From assembly GCA_037127255.1 (NCBI GenBank), contig JBANSL010000017.1, positions 66,385,857-66,449,856 on the forward strand: DNA of 64,000 nucleotides, written 5' to 3'. The notes beneath the pieces are model-generated. The model was not told the DNA's origin. It did not search any database and worked only from the letters and a program-made list of their open reading frames with translations. Of this stretch, positions 1 through 12,956 are shown piece after piece (position 1 is the first letter of the stretch; the number at the start of each line of letters is the position of its first letter). The translations under genes and the position numbers were made by a program. The DNA comes from Persicaria tinctoria (Eukaryota; Streptophyta; Magnoliopsida; Caryophyllales; Polygonaceae).

Positions 1-3000
1 TTCCAATTTCCACCTCCAAACTATCAGGAGATAAGCTGATTTTCAGCTACACTGCAGACCCTTTCACTTTCTCAATCCAAAAAAGATCAAACAACCAAAC
101 CCTTTTTGACACAGCTACAGATGAATCAGACCCATATAGCAGCTTGGTCTTCAAAGATCAGTACCTTGAAATCTCCACCAAATTGCCCCCTGATGCCTCC
201 CTCTATGGGCTTGGAGAGAACACACAGCCTCATGGGATCAAGCTGAACCCTAGTGACCCTTACACTCTCTGGACAGCTGATAATTCAGCCATCAATCTCA
301 ACACTAATCTGTATGGATCCCACCCTTTCTACATGGATCTTAGGAGTGTGGGTGGTCAGGCAAGTGCTCATGGAGTTTTGCTGTTGAACAGCAATGGAAT
401 GGATGTGTTCTACAAGGGGAGTTCATTGACCTACAAGGTAATTGGGGGTGTCCTTGATTTCTACTTCTTTGCAGGATCAAACCCTCTTGATGTTGTCAAT
501 CAGTACACTAGCTTGATTGGAAGACCAGCTCCTATTCCTTATTGGGCTTTTGGTAATTCCCAAATTCATCCCTTTTAGATATAAATGAATACTAAAAATT
601 TATGTCTAAAATAATTAGTGTTGAGAATGAGAAACAATGTGAAGAGACAAAATGTCCCACATTGAATATGAGAAACATAAAGCCTTAGCATATAACCTAG
701 TGGGCAACCCCACCTATAGCCAATTGGTTTTAGGATGGAACCCCGCTGGGCTATGTGCTAGGCTATTAGCGTATGGGCGCACACGTACACACGACCCCTG
801 ATCCCGAGTCCCAACGGACTTCAGCATGGTATCAGAGCGGAAAAGCCAAACGGCCCGACTCTCGATCCTGGGCTAGCTAAAAAAAGAGAATGAGATGCTA
901 GACCCGATGTCCAAGTGTCAACTAGAGGCGAAAGACGACCCTAGTTGCACTTGCGGGGGCGTGTTGAGAATGAGAAACAATGTGAAGAGACAAAATGTCC
1001 CACATTGAATATGAGAAACATAAAGCCTTAGCATATAACCTAGTGGGCAACCCCACCTATAGCCAATTGGTTTTAGGATGGAACCCCGCTGGGCTATGTG
1101 CTAGGCTATTAGCGTATGGGCGCACACGTACACACGACCCCTGATCCCGAGTCCCAACGGACTTCAGCAATTAGAGATTCATTTTATTAGTGCTTTTAAA
1201 AAAGGATAATTTATGTGCCTTATTTGCAAAGGAATATATCTTGATGATTAATTATATAGCATAATGCATGCTTGCTGAATTTAGAAACTGTTAATTTTAG
1301 TGGGAATATTTGTCTTGTTGCTTTGTGGGTCCTTGTTGTTTGCCTTTGAGTTAATTTACTCCTTAGTAATAATCCTTAGCTAGCTAAAGTGTTTCTAGGT
1401 TTGTGTTTATGTGTTGATTTGGTTTGGTCTCAATTTATTTGTCCTGAGATTATGGGTTTTTAGGTGGAAAATTGAAACTTTATAAAACAATGCCAGCTTG
1501 GGTGGACTACTGATAATGCCATGTTTATCAATGGATACTAGGAATACTAATATTTTATTCTTCTCTTTCCGCCACATCATCCTAGCATCTCATTCTCATT
1601 TTTCCCACTTTATCAATAGTATCCCTAACATCCCAATACCCATTTTTCCCACTTTATCAATACTAGGAATACTAATATTTTATTCTTCTATTTCCCACTC
1701 TATGTGTAGAGAAAAATGAATCTAGTATTTTGGTTATTTTTATAAATATTTTTTTTTACATTTTCAATGTAAAAAATTGCATTTTGTACTTATAAAAAAT
1801 CACTCAATAACTAAAATCTCAACCGTCCAACCCAAAAGATCATAGCCGTCCATTATCCCTCCTCTCCTGGGTTGACACGTGGACCCTTTTTAATGCTCAT
1901 GGGATACTTGGAAGAATACTACCCCTAGTATCCGTGTGGAGGGATCTTGAACCCAATTCAATTTTTTATTCACAAAAACTCCTAGTATCCCACCCCAAGA
2001 CCCCGTTAAACTTGCCCTAAGGAATGATGGGGTGTCGGAGGTCCTGGGTTTAATCCCTGTCTCCGTTTCTTCACTTGGGTGAAAAAAAAATTCAAAATTC
2101 AGTTGTATATGAAACAAAATTCAAAGAAAATTTGTATATGAAACAAAATTCAAAATTCATAGACCTTAAATATATTTTTAAGATGATGTATATGAAACAA
2201 AATTCAAAGAAAATTTGAATGACAGTAAAAACATATCATAACTATTTCCTTTAGAGACTTCTATGTGTACAATATGTTAGTGTGGGGACTTAGCTACATT
2301 AATTGTGACCTAAACTACTATACATATTTCCTTGTTATATTTTTGTCTTTTCCATTATATATATCTGCCATTTTTTTGATATCTTTATGCACTTGTATAT
2401 TAATAAATGGAGTTGTCCTATCTTATGCCTTATTCAAAATTTACTAGGTTAAGATTTTAACACGGCATTGACAATTTAACATTACAAAATTCACAGCAGA
2501 AGATAAGATCTATATGCTGAACTTGATAGGAAACTCAATTATAATTTAGGGCCAATTTGATTGCCTGCATTGTGTGATTATCTTACATTCAAATTTCATT
2601 ATCCTGTTTCAGGCTTCCACCAATGCAGATGGGGCTACCACAACCTTTCGGTGGTAGAAGACGTAGTCGAAAACTACAGAAAAGCTCAGATACCACTTGA
2701 TGTGATCTGGAACGACGACGACCACATGGACTTCCACAAGGACTTCAGCCTCAACCCCATCAGCTACCCTCGCCCCCAACTCCTCTCCTTCCTTGAAACC
2801 GTCCACTCTCGAGGCATGAAGTACATTGTCCTCATTGATCCCGGCATTGCCGTCAACTCCTCCTACAGTGTCTACCAAAGAGGCATTGCGAAAGACGTCT
2901 TCATCAAGTATCACGGCGAGCCGTACCTCGCCCAAGTCTGGCCGGGGGCCGTTAACTTCCCTGACTACCTCAACCCTGTCACGGTTGACTGGTGGGTCGA

Positions 3001-4465
3001 CGAAATTCGTCGCTTCCATGATCTCGTCCCTGTCGATGGCCTATGGATTGACATGAACGAGGCCTCGAATTTCTGCTCGGGTTTATGCACAATTCCGATG
3101 GGCAAGCAATGCCCGACCGGGACAGGACCGGGATGGGATTGTTGCTTGGATTGCAAGAACATAACGGACACAAAATGGGACGATCCTCCTTACAAGATCA
3201 ACGTTTCGGGTTCCGACACTCCGGTCGGATTCAAGACCATAGCCACAAGTGCCGTGCATTACAATGGTGTCTTGGAGTATGACGCACATAGCTTATATGG
3301 ATTCTCGGAGGCTATTGCGACGCACAAAGCGTTGCAATCGTGCGACGGAAAGCGTCCCTTTATATTGTCACGATCAACATTCGTCGGGTCTGGAAAGTAC
3401 ACTGCCCATTGGACTGGAGACAACCAAGGGACGTGGAACGATTTGAAGTACTCGATTTCGACTATGTTGAATTTCGGTTTGTTTGGTGTGCCGATGGTAG
3501 GATCCGACATCTGCGGATTCTACCCTCAACCTACCGAGGAGTTGTGCAATCGGTGGATCGAGTTGGGCGCGTTTTACCCCTTCTCTCGGGATCATGCCAA
3601 CTTCTATTCCCCGCGACAGGAGTTGTATGTTTGGGACACGGTAGCTGAGTCCGCGCGCAATGCGCTAGGCATGAGGTATCGGCTTTTGCCTTACCTATAC
3701 ACGCTGAGCTTCGAGGCTCACACGAGTGGCGCGCCTATAGCTAGGCCGGTCTTCTTTTCGTTCCCAAACTACGTCGATTGCTATAGCTTGAGCACTCAAT
3801 TCTTGCTTGGGAGCGGCCTAATGGTGTCCCCTGTTCTCGACAAGGGAGCGACGAGTGTCAAGGCGCTGTTTCCGCCTGGCAGTTGGTACAACATCTTCGA
3901 CATGACGCAGGCTGTTGAGTCCAAGGGACAATATGTAACGCTGGACGCTCCGCTGCATTATGTCAATGTTCATCTCTACGAAAACACGATCATCCCGATG
4001 CAACAAGGCGGAATGGTGTCCAAGGAAGCGAGGATGACTCCTTATAGCCTCGTCGTGACCTTCCCTTCGAATGGCGGGAAGGGGGAGGCGAAGGGGAGCC
4101 TCTTCGTGGACGACGATGAGCTACCCGAGATGAAAATCGGAGGTGGCTCCGCCACCTATGTCGACTTCCATGCGACGGTTGGCGATGGCAATGTGGTGAA
4201 GGTGTGGTCGGAGGTCCAAGAGGGCGAGTTCGCCTCGAGCAAGGGTTGGATAGTTCAGAACGTGACCGTTATGGGTCTCGTCGGAAAGGCAGGGCCCATC
4301 GAACTTAAGATCGATGGCAACGCTGTGACGGACACCTCAAGCGTGGCGACGAGTGCGTGGGATCAAAAGTTCGTCGAGGGAGATGCGAGGAAGAGTGTCG
4401 CAGTTCATGTTAGCGGGTTGTCGCTGCCTCTAGGGAAGAACTTTGCAGTGTCATGGAAGATGTGA
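1..4465 (+). CDS. XYL1: alpha-xylosidase (GH31), 5' end outside the window; two exons seen
   Basis: Exons are 1-552 and 2613-4465 (stop TGA 4463-4465). The 553-2612 intron has GT/AG ends, and splicing restores [14 protein letters not shown] without a frame break. About 800 codons are visible. The family is about 915-930 residues, so only the signal peptide and the first N-terminal part are missing. The GH31 catalytic core is intact: nucleophile Asp in [10 protein letters not shown] (codon near 3050) and acid/base Asp in [10 protein letters not shown] (codon near 3419). The C-terminus ends in VSWKM, as in Arabidopsis XYL1. The family removes unsubstituted alpha-1,6-xylosyl residues from the non-reducing end of xyloglucan oligosaccharides in the apoplast. 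Exon 2 is more GC-rich than its surroundings. The intron carries a TRIM retroelement. Two 3' fragments of this gene recur at 40.1 and 46.1 kb. Family assignment is firm; alpha-glucosidase is the main alternative but the sequence fits XYL1 better. Confidence 0.93.
619..1169 (+). mobile_element. TRIM (miniature LTR retrotransposon) in the XYL1 intron
   Basis: Two LTRs of 208 bp (619-826 and 962-1169) start TG, end CA and look identical by eye. Target-site duplication ATTAG lies at 614-618 and 1170-1174. The primer-binding site TGGTATCAGAGC (827-838) directly follows the first LTR and is complementary to the 3' end of initiator tRNA-Met. A short G-rich tract (about 953-961) precedes the second LTR. 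The internal part is only about 135 bp and codes for nothing. I see no 5S-rRNA-like segment in the LTR, so it is not an obvious Cassandra element. Confidence 0.93.
1535..1689 (+). repeat. local direct duplication inside the XYL1 intron
   Basis: A block of about 30 bp at 1535-1564 recurs at 1660-1689. A second shorter block (TTTTTCCCACTTTATCAATA, near 1600 and 1643) is also repeated. The rest of the intron up to 2612 is AT-rich and non-coding. Confidence 0.7.
2010..2090 (+). mobile_element. possible tRNA-derived SINE fragment
   Basis: A box-B-like motif (GGTTTAATCCC, 2047-2057) follows an AAGGAATGATGGGG stretch and is followed about 25 bp later by a run of nine A (2082-2090). No clear target-site duplication was found. 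Weak call. Confidence 0.3.
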
Positions 4466-4913
4466 ATGCATGGGAGATGCAGTTTAGTGAATTAATCTCT
4501 AATTTTGGAGCAACTAATTTTTGTATGAGCAATTGCAATTGGTAGTGCTAGAAATCTAATTTCAACTCCTAAAATTTCCTCCTCCAATTTCTTCAACTTT
4601 TAGGTACTCTCTCTTTCTCTCTGCTCGGTTGATTTGTTTAATTAATTGCATGATTGTAGTTGTAATTTGTTAACTAAGTCCTTTATGCAATCTTCATTCA
4701 ACCCAATCAAATGGGCAATTTCTTTTGGGATCGATACTAGCTGTGTAGTGAATTGGAAAGTTCATCCCACATGTTATATCAGTAAATTAAGAACGTAAAT
4801 TGTCGATCGAAGGGTCTTTTGGGAACACATTAATTCCTCGTCTCTTCCAAGGAGTAGAAAACAATTGATGCTTGCTGACTTGAATGAAAATGTGATATTA
4901 ATAATTTGAGTGA
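4466..4913 (+). other. XYL1 3' flank and 5' leader of LRR gene A
   Basis: There is no open frame here. From about 4560 to 4913 the sequence is closely repeated at 42040-42501 upstream of LRR gene C, including the pyrimidine-rich CTCTCTCTTTCTCTC tract and the bases just before the start codon. It is therefore part of the duplicated unit and likely holds the promoter and leader of the LRR genes. Confidence 0.6.
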
Positions 4914-7900
4914 ATGGTGATGCATGTACAGACTATCGATCGAACTGAAGCCATGATGAGCGAGATTCATAGCAGTGAAACTCCGTCAGCAGCTGATGTT
5001 GGAGGTGGAGGATCTGATCAGTCGTTGGCACCGAGAAGCTATGACGTCAATGTGTTTAACTGCTATAAGCACCGACAAAACTTGTTCAACAGGTGCAAAG
5101 ACGGAATGATCCATCGTGATGTCCTGATATCCTTGTGGATGATATCTGGATATCTAAGCCCATCTGAATCCGTCAATGAAGCCTGTAAGAAGGGGAGTCG
5201 TCTCTTATGGGACTTGATTCAGGGTGGGTTGCTGAAGCCCTCGGATGAAGACCCCGATATGATTGAGCTTGCAGGGTCAACATGCACACATGGATTCACT
5301 CCTTGTGATGCAGCAAGCGTTGGATTCATTGAAATGTTGAATATGGATAAAGTTGAGGAAGTGGTGCTCACGGATGGAATGACGAAGAAGCGAAACAGTT
5401 TACCCCATGGGAACTATCTTTGCAGGCAAGTGTTTCAATCCCAGAGAGGGCTTAAATACATAGCTCACTTTAATCCCACCCCTAACTCTCTCAGTCCTCT
5501 GCTTGAAACTGTGAAGAACCCCTCTGTGTTGATGCTTCGAGGTTTTGATGATCATCTCTTTCCATCAAGAGCCTTCACTTTCAAAAACTTCAAAACCTTG
5601 ACTGTTCTTGAGATCTCCGGTTCGAACATTGTTCCCTTATATCCTACTATATCTCAACTGACTCAGCTCCGATACCTCCATTTATCCGATCCTCGAATCA
5701 AGAGCTTACCACCTGATCTATTTTCCAAGCTTGTAGAGCTCCGTTGGCTTATTCTTAGAGGGTGTTCTTGCTTAGATTTCAATCTCAATCTCGGTCACCT
5801 GAAAAATCTTGAGGTGCTTGATCTTTCTTATACATCCACCATTAATTTACCTAGGACGGAGACAACAACCCGCACTCATGTTTTTCTGAGAGATTGTGCT
5901 TTGGACTCACGAAGCCCTTACTTTCACATCGTTGAACCTTACTGCAGGAATCTTAAGTTTGTTGATCTTTCAGGAAATCAAAATTTGACCTTTTATGAAT
6001 GTTATAGAAGTCATCATCTAGTCGTTCTCGATCTTTCAGCCACTCAAATTAACTCTATTCATTTTTTTGTGCGGCGGAGCCAACTAATTCGTAACCTAAT
6101 ACTTAGGGAATGCACCAAATTAAAAAGGCTCTTGTGGTGGATAAATCCCCTACCTGATATCGAGGTGTTTGATGTCTCCGGCTGTGAAAATCTTATAAAG
6201 CTTTCTGAAGATGTAAGTAGCCTCAAAAACATGAAGGAGCTAAACCTCGCTGGATGTAGTATGCCAAATCTAAGGGAGGGATTTTTGGATCAAATGACCT
6301 GCCTTGTTAAACTTGACCTCTCCGAAACTAAATTCAGCAGTCTACCCTCATTTGCCAATCTCATTAGTCTTCGTGAGCTGAAACTAAGGGGTTTGGAGTT
6401 GAATTCCCTTGAGCTTGAAACTTGGACTTTCCTACCAAATCTTGTCAAACTGGACCTCCATGGCCTCATGATTAGAAAATCAAAGGAGCTTCAATTAAAT
6501 TTCTTACCGTGCCTTTTAAACCTTCAAACTCTCAATCTATCAAAAACCTTGGTAGTGAAACTACCTGACATCTCTAATCTTATAAACCTCAAAGAGCTCT
6601 TATTAGCAGCTTGTTGGAACTTGAAGGCCTTGCCTAATCTCCAACCCCTCACGAGTTTGGAGACACTAGATGTTTCGTTACCGGATGATCCTACTAGAAG
6701 TTGCCAACTACATGTTGAACCTGAAGGTCAAAGAGTCCTACCTCTTAGTCTCCGCAGACTAGTACTTACAAATCGTCCCAGTGTGGGACGGTTGTTTCTT
6801 GATCTTTGTGGCACTGATGAGATTGATTTGATCGGAGTTCCCCTGAGTAAGAAAACAGAAAATCTTCAAGAACAAAGAACAATCTCCAAGGCTGTTGAAT
6901 TTCATATCATTTATGATCTCGAGCATACAGGCTTTGACCGTTTCATCTATGAATTTGAAAGGACTGATGATTTCATTTCGAAAATCCAAACGAGCTCTAC
7001 TAGGCAGTTTGAAATGCTACATGCTATGAAGTACATACGTGAAAACATCGATAGATTCAAGGGTTCCCACAATAGCAAGAGTAGCGACGAGCTTCTGCAT
7101 GAGCTTGTCGATGTTGTAACTGGAAATGGTCTCTCAACTGATGACTTCAAAGATGATTCCCAAAACCTCAAGCAACTCCTGCGACTGTTTGTCAGACTGA
7201 AGATCTTGTTCCCTACTGCACAGATGAATGACCGGGAGGTTTCAAAAATAACACAAAAGAATAAGCAGCCGTTGTTTATAAAAAGTAAACAAAATGTTGT
7301 TGAACCCGATGGGGAGATTGCTGAACTTCAGCCCACCTACCAAACCCTTTCTAGACCCCAGAAGAATTGCTTGCTGTGCTTTTCAACTTTTCCCTGTAAT
7401 GAAGAAGAATGGGAGAAGAACACTGGAGTCTTAAAGAAGAGCTTAGTGATCAAGAGAAGCATCTTACTCTACTGGTGGGTTTCTGAGGGATTTCTTGAAG
7501 AAAATAATTTTCAGGATAATGGAAAACAAATGCTGGAAGACCTCATAGAAAAGGGCTTTATCGAGGCCGTGATGAAGGAAAGACGAAAATCAGCAAGTTT
7601 TCGAATGCACTTCCATGTTCACTCTTTTGTCATTGCACAAGCAAAGAGTGAAAGTTTCTTTGATTTCGGCAGGGAGAAGAGCAAATGGCTTGGTCCGTAT
7701 GTCACTCGCTCAGAGAAAGATTGTCATCAGAAAACCCAACACAACTTTTCAGCATGTGCCAAGCTATGGGCAAACCATAAGAATTCTCCGAGGGAGTTGG
7801 AAAGTATGAGCAATGTGTCGACGTTGTTCAATGCCAATGGGTCCGTGATTGATATCAAACCTGAATGGTTCTCGAAAATGGAGCAATTATCAACACTTTC

Positions 7901-8964
7901 TCTTGGGTGTTGGGGCTGTTCTGAAAATGCCAAGAACATTGAGATTTTGGATCAGAAGTTCTTAGAGGAATTGAAGAGCATGAAGAAATTGAGGTTGATC
8001 AGCCTACAGGGGTTGATGAATATCATGAAACTTCCAGAGTCGATCTGTAAGCTTAGGAACCTCATAATACTAGATCTCAGAGAGTGTGGTTACTTGGAGG
8101 AACTTCATACGAGCATCGGATCGCTCAGGAATCTAATCCATCTGGACTTAACTGATTGTGTCGTCCTAAATAAGATACCAAAAGGGATCAACTTGCTTTC
8201 AAAACTTGAGGTGCTTAAGGGGTTCAAGATCACTGAGTCTCTGCAATAAAAGACAATGAAGGGGTGTTTGAGTGTGATCCATGACAAGGATAACGAGGTG
8301 TGTACCCTTAGAGATTTGTCCAATTTGGAGAAGCTCTACAAATTAAGCCTTGTTGTAAAGATAAAAGAGTTCCCCAGCGAGGGAGATCTAGATGTACTCA
8401 CGGGAATGAAGTGTCTTCGCAAGCTGAAGATCTTATGGGAAATTAAAAGGAGTACCGATTCAAACAACGCTGGTGGAAGTAGCAGTAGCACTCAACAACA
8501 TTTCAACGGTTTTTTAGATAATGTCTGGTACGTTATATGGTAATTTAATGTTATAAGTTATCATGTTAATTTATGAGGTGACAAATGATCGATCGTGTTA
8601 ATAATTAAGTTAACAAAGCTTATTCAATGGGCATCCAAACAGAGAGTTAGAGAAACTAGAGTTGTGGTGTATCCCCTACAAAACTCACCCGCATTGGTTG
8701 TCTTCAGTGAAACTTGAGAAGCTCTACATCGTGGGAGGAGACCTTGCTAAGTTACATTCAATGAATGCCAAGACTTTGCGTTTGAAGTACTTGAAGGAGA
8801 TGAGAGATGTGGCCCTGATTAATTTGAAAATGGATTTCAAAGGGCTAACGTACATGGAGATTAAAGAATGTTCATTTTGCAGCAATTCAATTTGGTGGAA
8901 TAATGGGGATTGCCTTTGGAATTGGCCGGAGGAATCCTATCCAGGAGTATTCTTTTGGCCGTGA
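4914..8964 (+). CDS. LRR gene A: NLR-like winged-helix/LRR protein without NB-ARC, cut short by nonsense codons
   Basis: The open frame 4914-8249 encodes 1111 residues. A winged-helix-like block (about 57-120: HRDVLISLWMISGYL ... DLIQGGLLK) is followed by LRRs (about 180-640), a helical linker (about 650-790), and a second winged-helix block (about 812-910: KNCLLCFSTFP ... YWWVSEGFLEE ... DLIEKGFIE, as in RPP13-like NLRs). More LRRs start near residue 984. I see no P-loop or other NB-ARC motif. TAA at 8247-8249 replaces GAA of gene C; the frame then continues to an intron (8528-8642) and a last exon (8643-8964). Joining these exons creates TGA across the junction, where B and C have TGG. Inference: a truncated or decaying immune-receptor-like protein that might still be made as 1111 residues. 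Confidence 0.75.
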
Positions 8965-10668
8965 CTTTTTAGAGCGCAAGATCGTTCCCAAGCCTAACTT
9001 TGGGTTCATTTAATCATTTGGAAGTAGATTTCGATAGTGGCATTGATACACTGTTGTGTTTGGATTCCAATGCAATATAATTATAATGCACTTAAAATAG
9101 TGTTTGTTTAACACAATTCAAACTCTATGGCCTTGATATCCCTTTCTTGAGACTATGTGTCTACAAAGTTCAAACTCCTTACCATCTAAAGATTCCATCT
9201 TTTTTCTCAATGATTTTAATGAAAATGGAGGTACTTGAGAGTTGAGAGATTCAATGTAACCGTGTGATCTTTACGGTCATTTTGATGCAATTTGTTGATT
9301 GTTGATCATCATGGGTTTATTTGCAAAGATAAGAAATTTATTTGTTCTAACGAGGCTAAAAAGTATCTTCTTCATTCTCTAAAATAAGGGAAAAGGGATA
9401 AAGAAGCATTAGAAAACATTCTACATATGAAATACTGAAAAGATGACACAAGGTATTATCATCATACACCCCAAGCTTGAAGGCCATAAGCTACTGGCTA
9501 CTGCACATTTTTAGCAGTCATGAGATCAAAGACCGAAAAAAGCCAATTCCTGGTAGCACTAATTCGATCTGCTATGCATAAAAAGAAACAAGAGACTCCA
9601 CTCCAAGCCAAGCACAAGAGTTCTTAGTGTACGCATAAAAATGAGCAAGGTCAACACTTTAAAAACGATACACACAAATTAGATCATGAAAGGAAAAAAT
9701 AGAATTCATATGAAAAAGCCACACTAAATGGAAATAGTTGTATAACAAACTAAAGGGCCTTAATGCTCGTTTTTTCTCAGCGACGAAAGTATAAATGCTC
9801 TATTAGGTAGTTTAAGGCAATAACTAATGGTATAGTATAGAAAGGTATGTAATTTACTAAGATAAAGAAAAGGTACCTGGGAGTGGTGACATTTAAATAT
9901 TGAGGGATCAAAGAGTTTGTTGGGCGAATCTAGGAGGAATTCTTTTGAATATACCTTGCAAAATTATAGAAATAGAAATTGTGAAAAACATTTTTGAAAA
10001 TAAATTGTGATGAATGGAATAGGTTTCTTTGGCCAGAAGATGCACTGACCCAGTTTAGCTCACACAATACATAAGTAAAAATCGCCCGTTAATGCTAGTA
10101 TTAGTTGGATGTCCCAAGTCTAACTGTCTAAATTGGCACACATGCTTCAATAAGGTGACACAATTCAAATTCCAACAAATTCATAATTTCTTATCTGTCT
10201 ACATGTGTAAAGAGGTCAATAGTATGAGCCCTTCAACTCATAATCTAAGGACAACTTGTCTAACATGTTTTATCATATCTTGTTAGCATCTCTTTCTTTA
10301 AGGCATAGAATTTGTAAGTGTTGCTTATATTTTTTCATATAATCCAAAAACCTAGAACTTTACAAATAAATAGTGGGTTATCCCAACCAAAATGAAGTTG
10401 TGGCATTTACCCCCTTAATATATATGCTGATGCTTCTTTTCGTAGTCCTCTTTCGTGTACTCTAGTTGTTCAAACTGGGCCCTCCTGTTGAAATAAAGAG
10501 ATGTCTTAAATCATAGAGCTAACAAGTATGAGATACGAAAATAAGAATGAGCATTAAATGAGTACCAAAATGTGTAGCCATGTAGGGTTAACACGAATTT
10601 TGTCAAAGCATTCACAACTACCCTCAAAGCAACTAAAGAATCAAAATGGATATATGTCACCAAAGGAT
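8965..10668. other. AT-rich intergenic stretch
   Basis: The first part, to about 9330, matches the 3' flank of the LRR scrap at 47144-47500 and so belongs to the duplicated unit. Beyond that I see no gene, RNA or clear element. Confidence 0.55.
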
Positions 10669-11074
10669 ATTAGAAGTATGGATGTTCATATTCGGTTTGA
10701 ACCGAATTTTTGGGCCGAACCAAACCGAAATAACCAGAACCTAACCGAACCGAGATATTTCGGTTTAGGTTTTCGGTTCAAGGAATTTTCATTTTCGGTT
10801 TTAGGTTCGGTTTGGACACGGTTCGGTTTTAACCGAAAAAAAAAAACGAAATCTAACCGGGGTGTTTAGGACATCTCCACTCGTGATCTCATAAAGTCAC
10901 ACACGTACTCTCTTTAATTGATGTTATATTAATTAATATCGAGTGTTATCTATAAATATAAATGTAAGTATGTGACTATGTGCAGTGCACCCACCATACA
11001 GTAGTAAAATGAAGGACTTCCAATATGAATATATGATGAGTATTGTAAATGCCCAATTTATTTTCAAACAAGGA

Positions 11075-11079
<5 letters not shown>

Positions 11080-11145
<66 letters not shown>

Positions 11146-11357
11146 GTTTAATATATGTGTCTTGGTATAATGGTTTGACAATTAAGTTGGGTGTAAATGG
11201 TCTTAGGTTCAATCCCCGAACTTCATCCACTTAATTACGTAATTCATTTCGTGCTGCCACTTATATTTTTACTAGACTTGGTTTTGTTATTGCTAAGGGA
11301 GTGGGTGCCCAGATAGTATCTCGGTTGCCCACTAATTTCTTGTAATATGTTTTTTAT

Positions 11358-11426
<69 letters not shown>

Positions 11427-11440
11427 TAATAATAATAATA
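11080..11440. repeat. two (AAT)n microsatellite blocks flanking a SINE-like unit
   Basis: AAT repeats run from about 11080 to 11145 and again from about 11362 to 11440. The sequence between them is SINE-like, so the repeats may derive from its tail or from its target site. Confidence 0.85.
11146..11361 (+). mobile_element. tRNA-derived SINE-like element
   Basis: Pol III internal promoter motifs are visible: box A-like TGGTATAATGG (11163-11173) and box B-like GGTTCAATCCC (11206-11216). About 130 bp of tRNA-unrelated body follow, ending in a T-rich tail before the second AAT array. Confidence 0.6.
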
Positions 11441-11476
11441 CTTCGGATTTTGTTTAGCGATAATAAACTTGCTATA

Positions 11477-12349
11477 TCTATATATCTATATAATACTTTA
11501 AATCAGAAGAGTTTGATGACGTGTCATCTTCTCCTTGATTTTAGGTAATTTAACCAATCCTCTATTTTGTACTTTTTTATTTTTCCCTCTCTCCTATATT
11601 TAATTATTATTTCCTTTAATTATTATTTTTATTCTTCCTTTTATCTTTTTAAATCAATCATATTCTTTCTTTTATTTCCAACATATTTTTTAACAATTGG
11701 GTTTAATTCAAAACATTGAATTCAATTTAATATAGTTACGGGGCTTATCTCAAATTTATCTCCTTTAATTATTTTTTCTCCTTCTTTTTATCTTTTCAAA
11801 CCAATTAAATTTTTTTTATTACATTTACTATATATATTCTTAAAGTAAAAGAGTTTTAGCCTATATGATATCCCTATTTTTTTATCTCTTTAAATCAATC
11901 TATTTTTTCCTTTAATTTTTACTCTTCTTCCCTTTAAACCTATCCCATTTCTTTTTTTTTTATTTTTAATATATTTACTAACTATTAGGCTTAATTCAAA
12001 ACATTAAATTTAATATAATCTAATGCTTACTATTAATCTACATGTAAATATTTATATATTATAAATATCTGATCTATATATACTACTTAATATATTAGCC
12101 TTGCTGATGATATGACATAACTAATAATATTATTATTTTTACTAAGTGATTTAAATATCCATATTTATATATTATACTTTTACATGATATTTTTTTAAAA
12201 ATAATTTTTTAAGATATTTATAAGATACATTTATGGTAAAGATTTAAATGAATTTTATATTAACTTTTATTAATATTTTATAACATTATTTTTTATATTA
12301 TCAAGATTTTAGTTTAAAAAATCGCGCCATGGCGCGGGAATTGTACTAG
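11477..12349 (+). mobile_element. non-autonomous Helitron
   Basis: The 5' end is TCTATATATCTATATAATAC after an A. The 3' end is CTAG (12346-12349) followed by T. The palindrome CGCGCCATGGCGCG (12323-12336) lies nine bases before CTAG, the Helitron terminator arrangement. No coding sequence. It lies inside the hAT element. Confidence 0.75.
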
Positions 12350-12956
12350 TTTCCTTTAATTGTAAGACATAGAAGTTGGGTTCGGTTCACTTAGGTTATA
12401 ACCGAACCGAACCTAAACCAAACCGGTAAAAAACCGATCCAAACCTATTTGTTTAGGTTCGGTTTTCGGTTTTTATTTTTTGGAATTTCGGTTTTCGGTT
12501 TGGCCCGGTTCGGATCGGTTGTGAGCCGATGAACAGCCCTAATTAGAAGTGCTATCAAGAATAAATTCGAATTGAATACCAATTTAAAATCAGTAAACAT
12601 GTGAAACAAAAGAATAAATTCGAATTTTAAAAATAATAGAAGTGCTTTCAAGATCAAATTGTCTCAAATTAGCAATGGAGCTAAAGCATGAAACCCTAGG
12701 TATTACAACTAAACATAAGAAGCTAAAAAACTAAAAAGTGAAGGGAATGAGATTCACAATATCAGCTCATCAAATTTAGGGATTACAACTGAACTTGCAA
12801 ACCATAGGGAGAAGATCAAATAATTGAAGGTGGGCACCTAACTGCCACAAAAGAAAAAGCCACACAAATTCAACAAAAGCAGGCAACACCTGACTGAAGA
12901 ACAGTGACTCAAAGAGAAAGAGGTGCAAGCTAAAGCAAACTGACAAGCGAAGACCA

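Larger units (their letters stand above)
10677..12541. mobile_element. non-autonomous hAT element, itself host to a SINE and a Helitron
   Basis: Eight-bp target-site duplication ATTAGAAG at 10669-10676 and 12542-12549. Ends are imperfect inverted repeats: TATGGATGTTCATATTCGG on the left, TAGGGCTGTTCATCGG read inward from the right. Both subterminal regions are packed with CGGTTT/AACCG motifs, as in many plant hAT elements. There is no transposase frame. Confidence 0.78.

Noticed and set aside
2609..3648. Several open frames on both strands over XYL1 exon 2
   Set aside because: They are shadows of the GC-rich GH31 coding frame, which explains the region fully.
4914..8249. Possible P-loop in the GGGGSDQS stretch of the LRR protein
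   Set aside because: It has no GKT/GKS and no other NB-ARC motif follows; it is a low-complexity N-terminal linker.
10933..11234. Open frames with poly-Leu, poly-Ile or poly-Asn
   Set aside because: They are translations of the (AAT)n microsatellite.
11080..11440. CRISPR-like regular repeats
   Set aside because: They are simple trinucleotide arrays in a plant nuclear genome, not spaced repeats.
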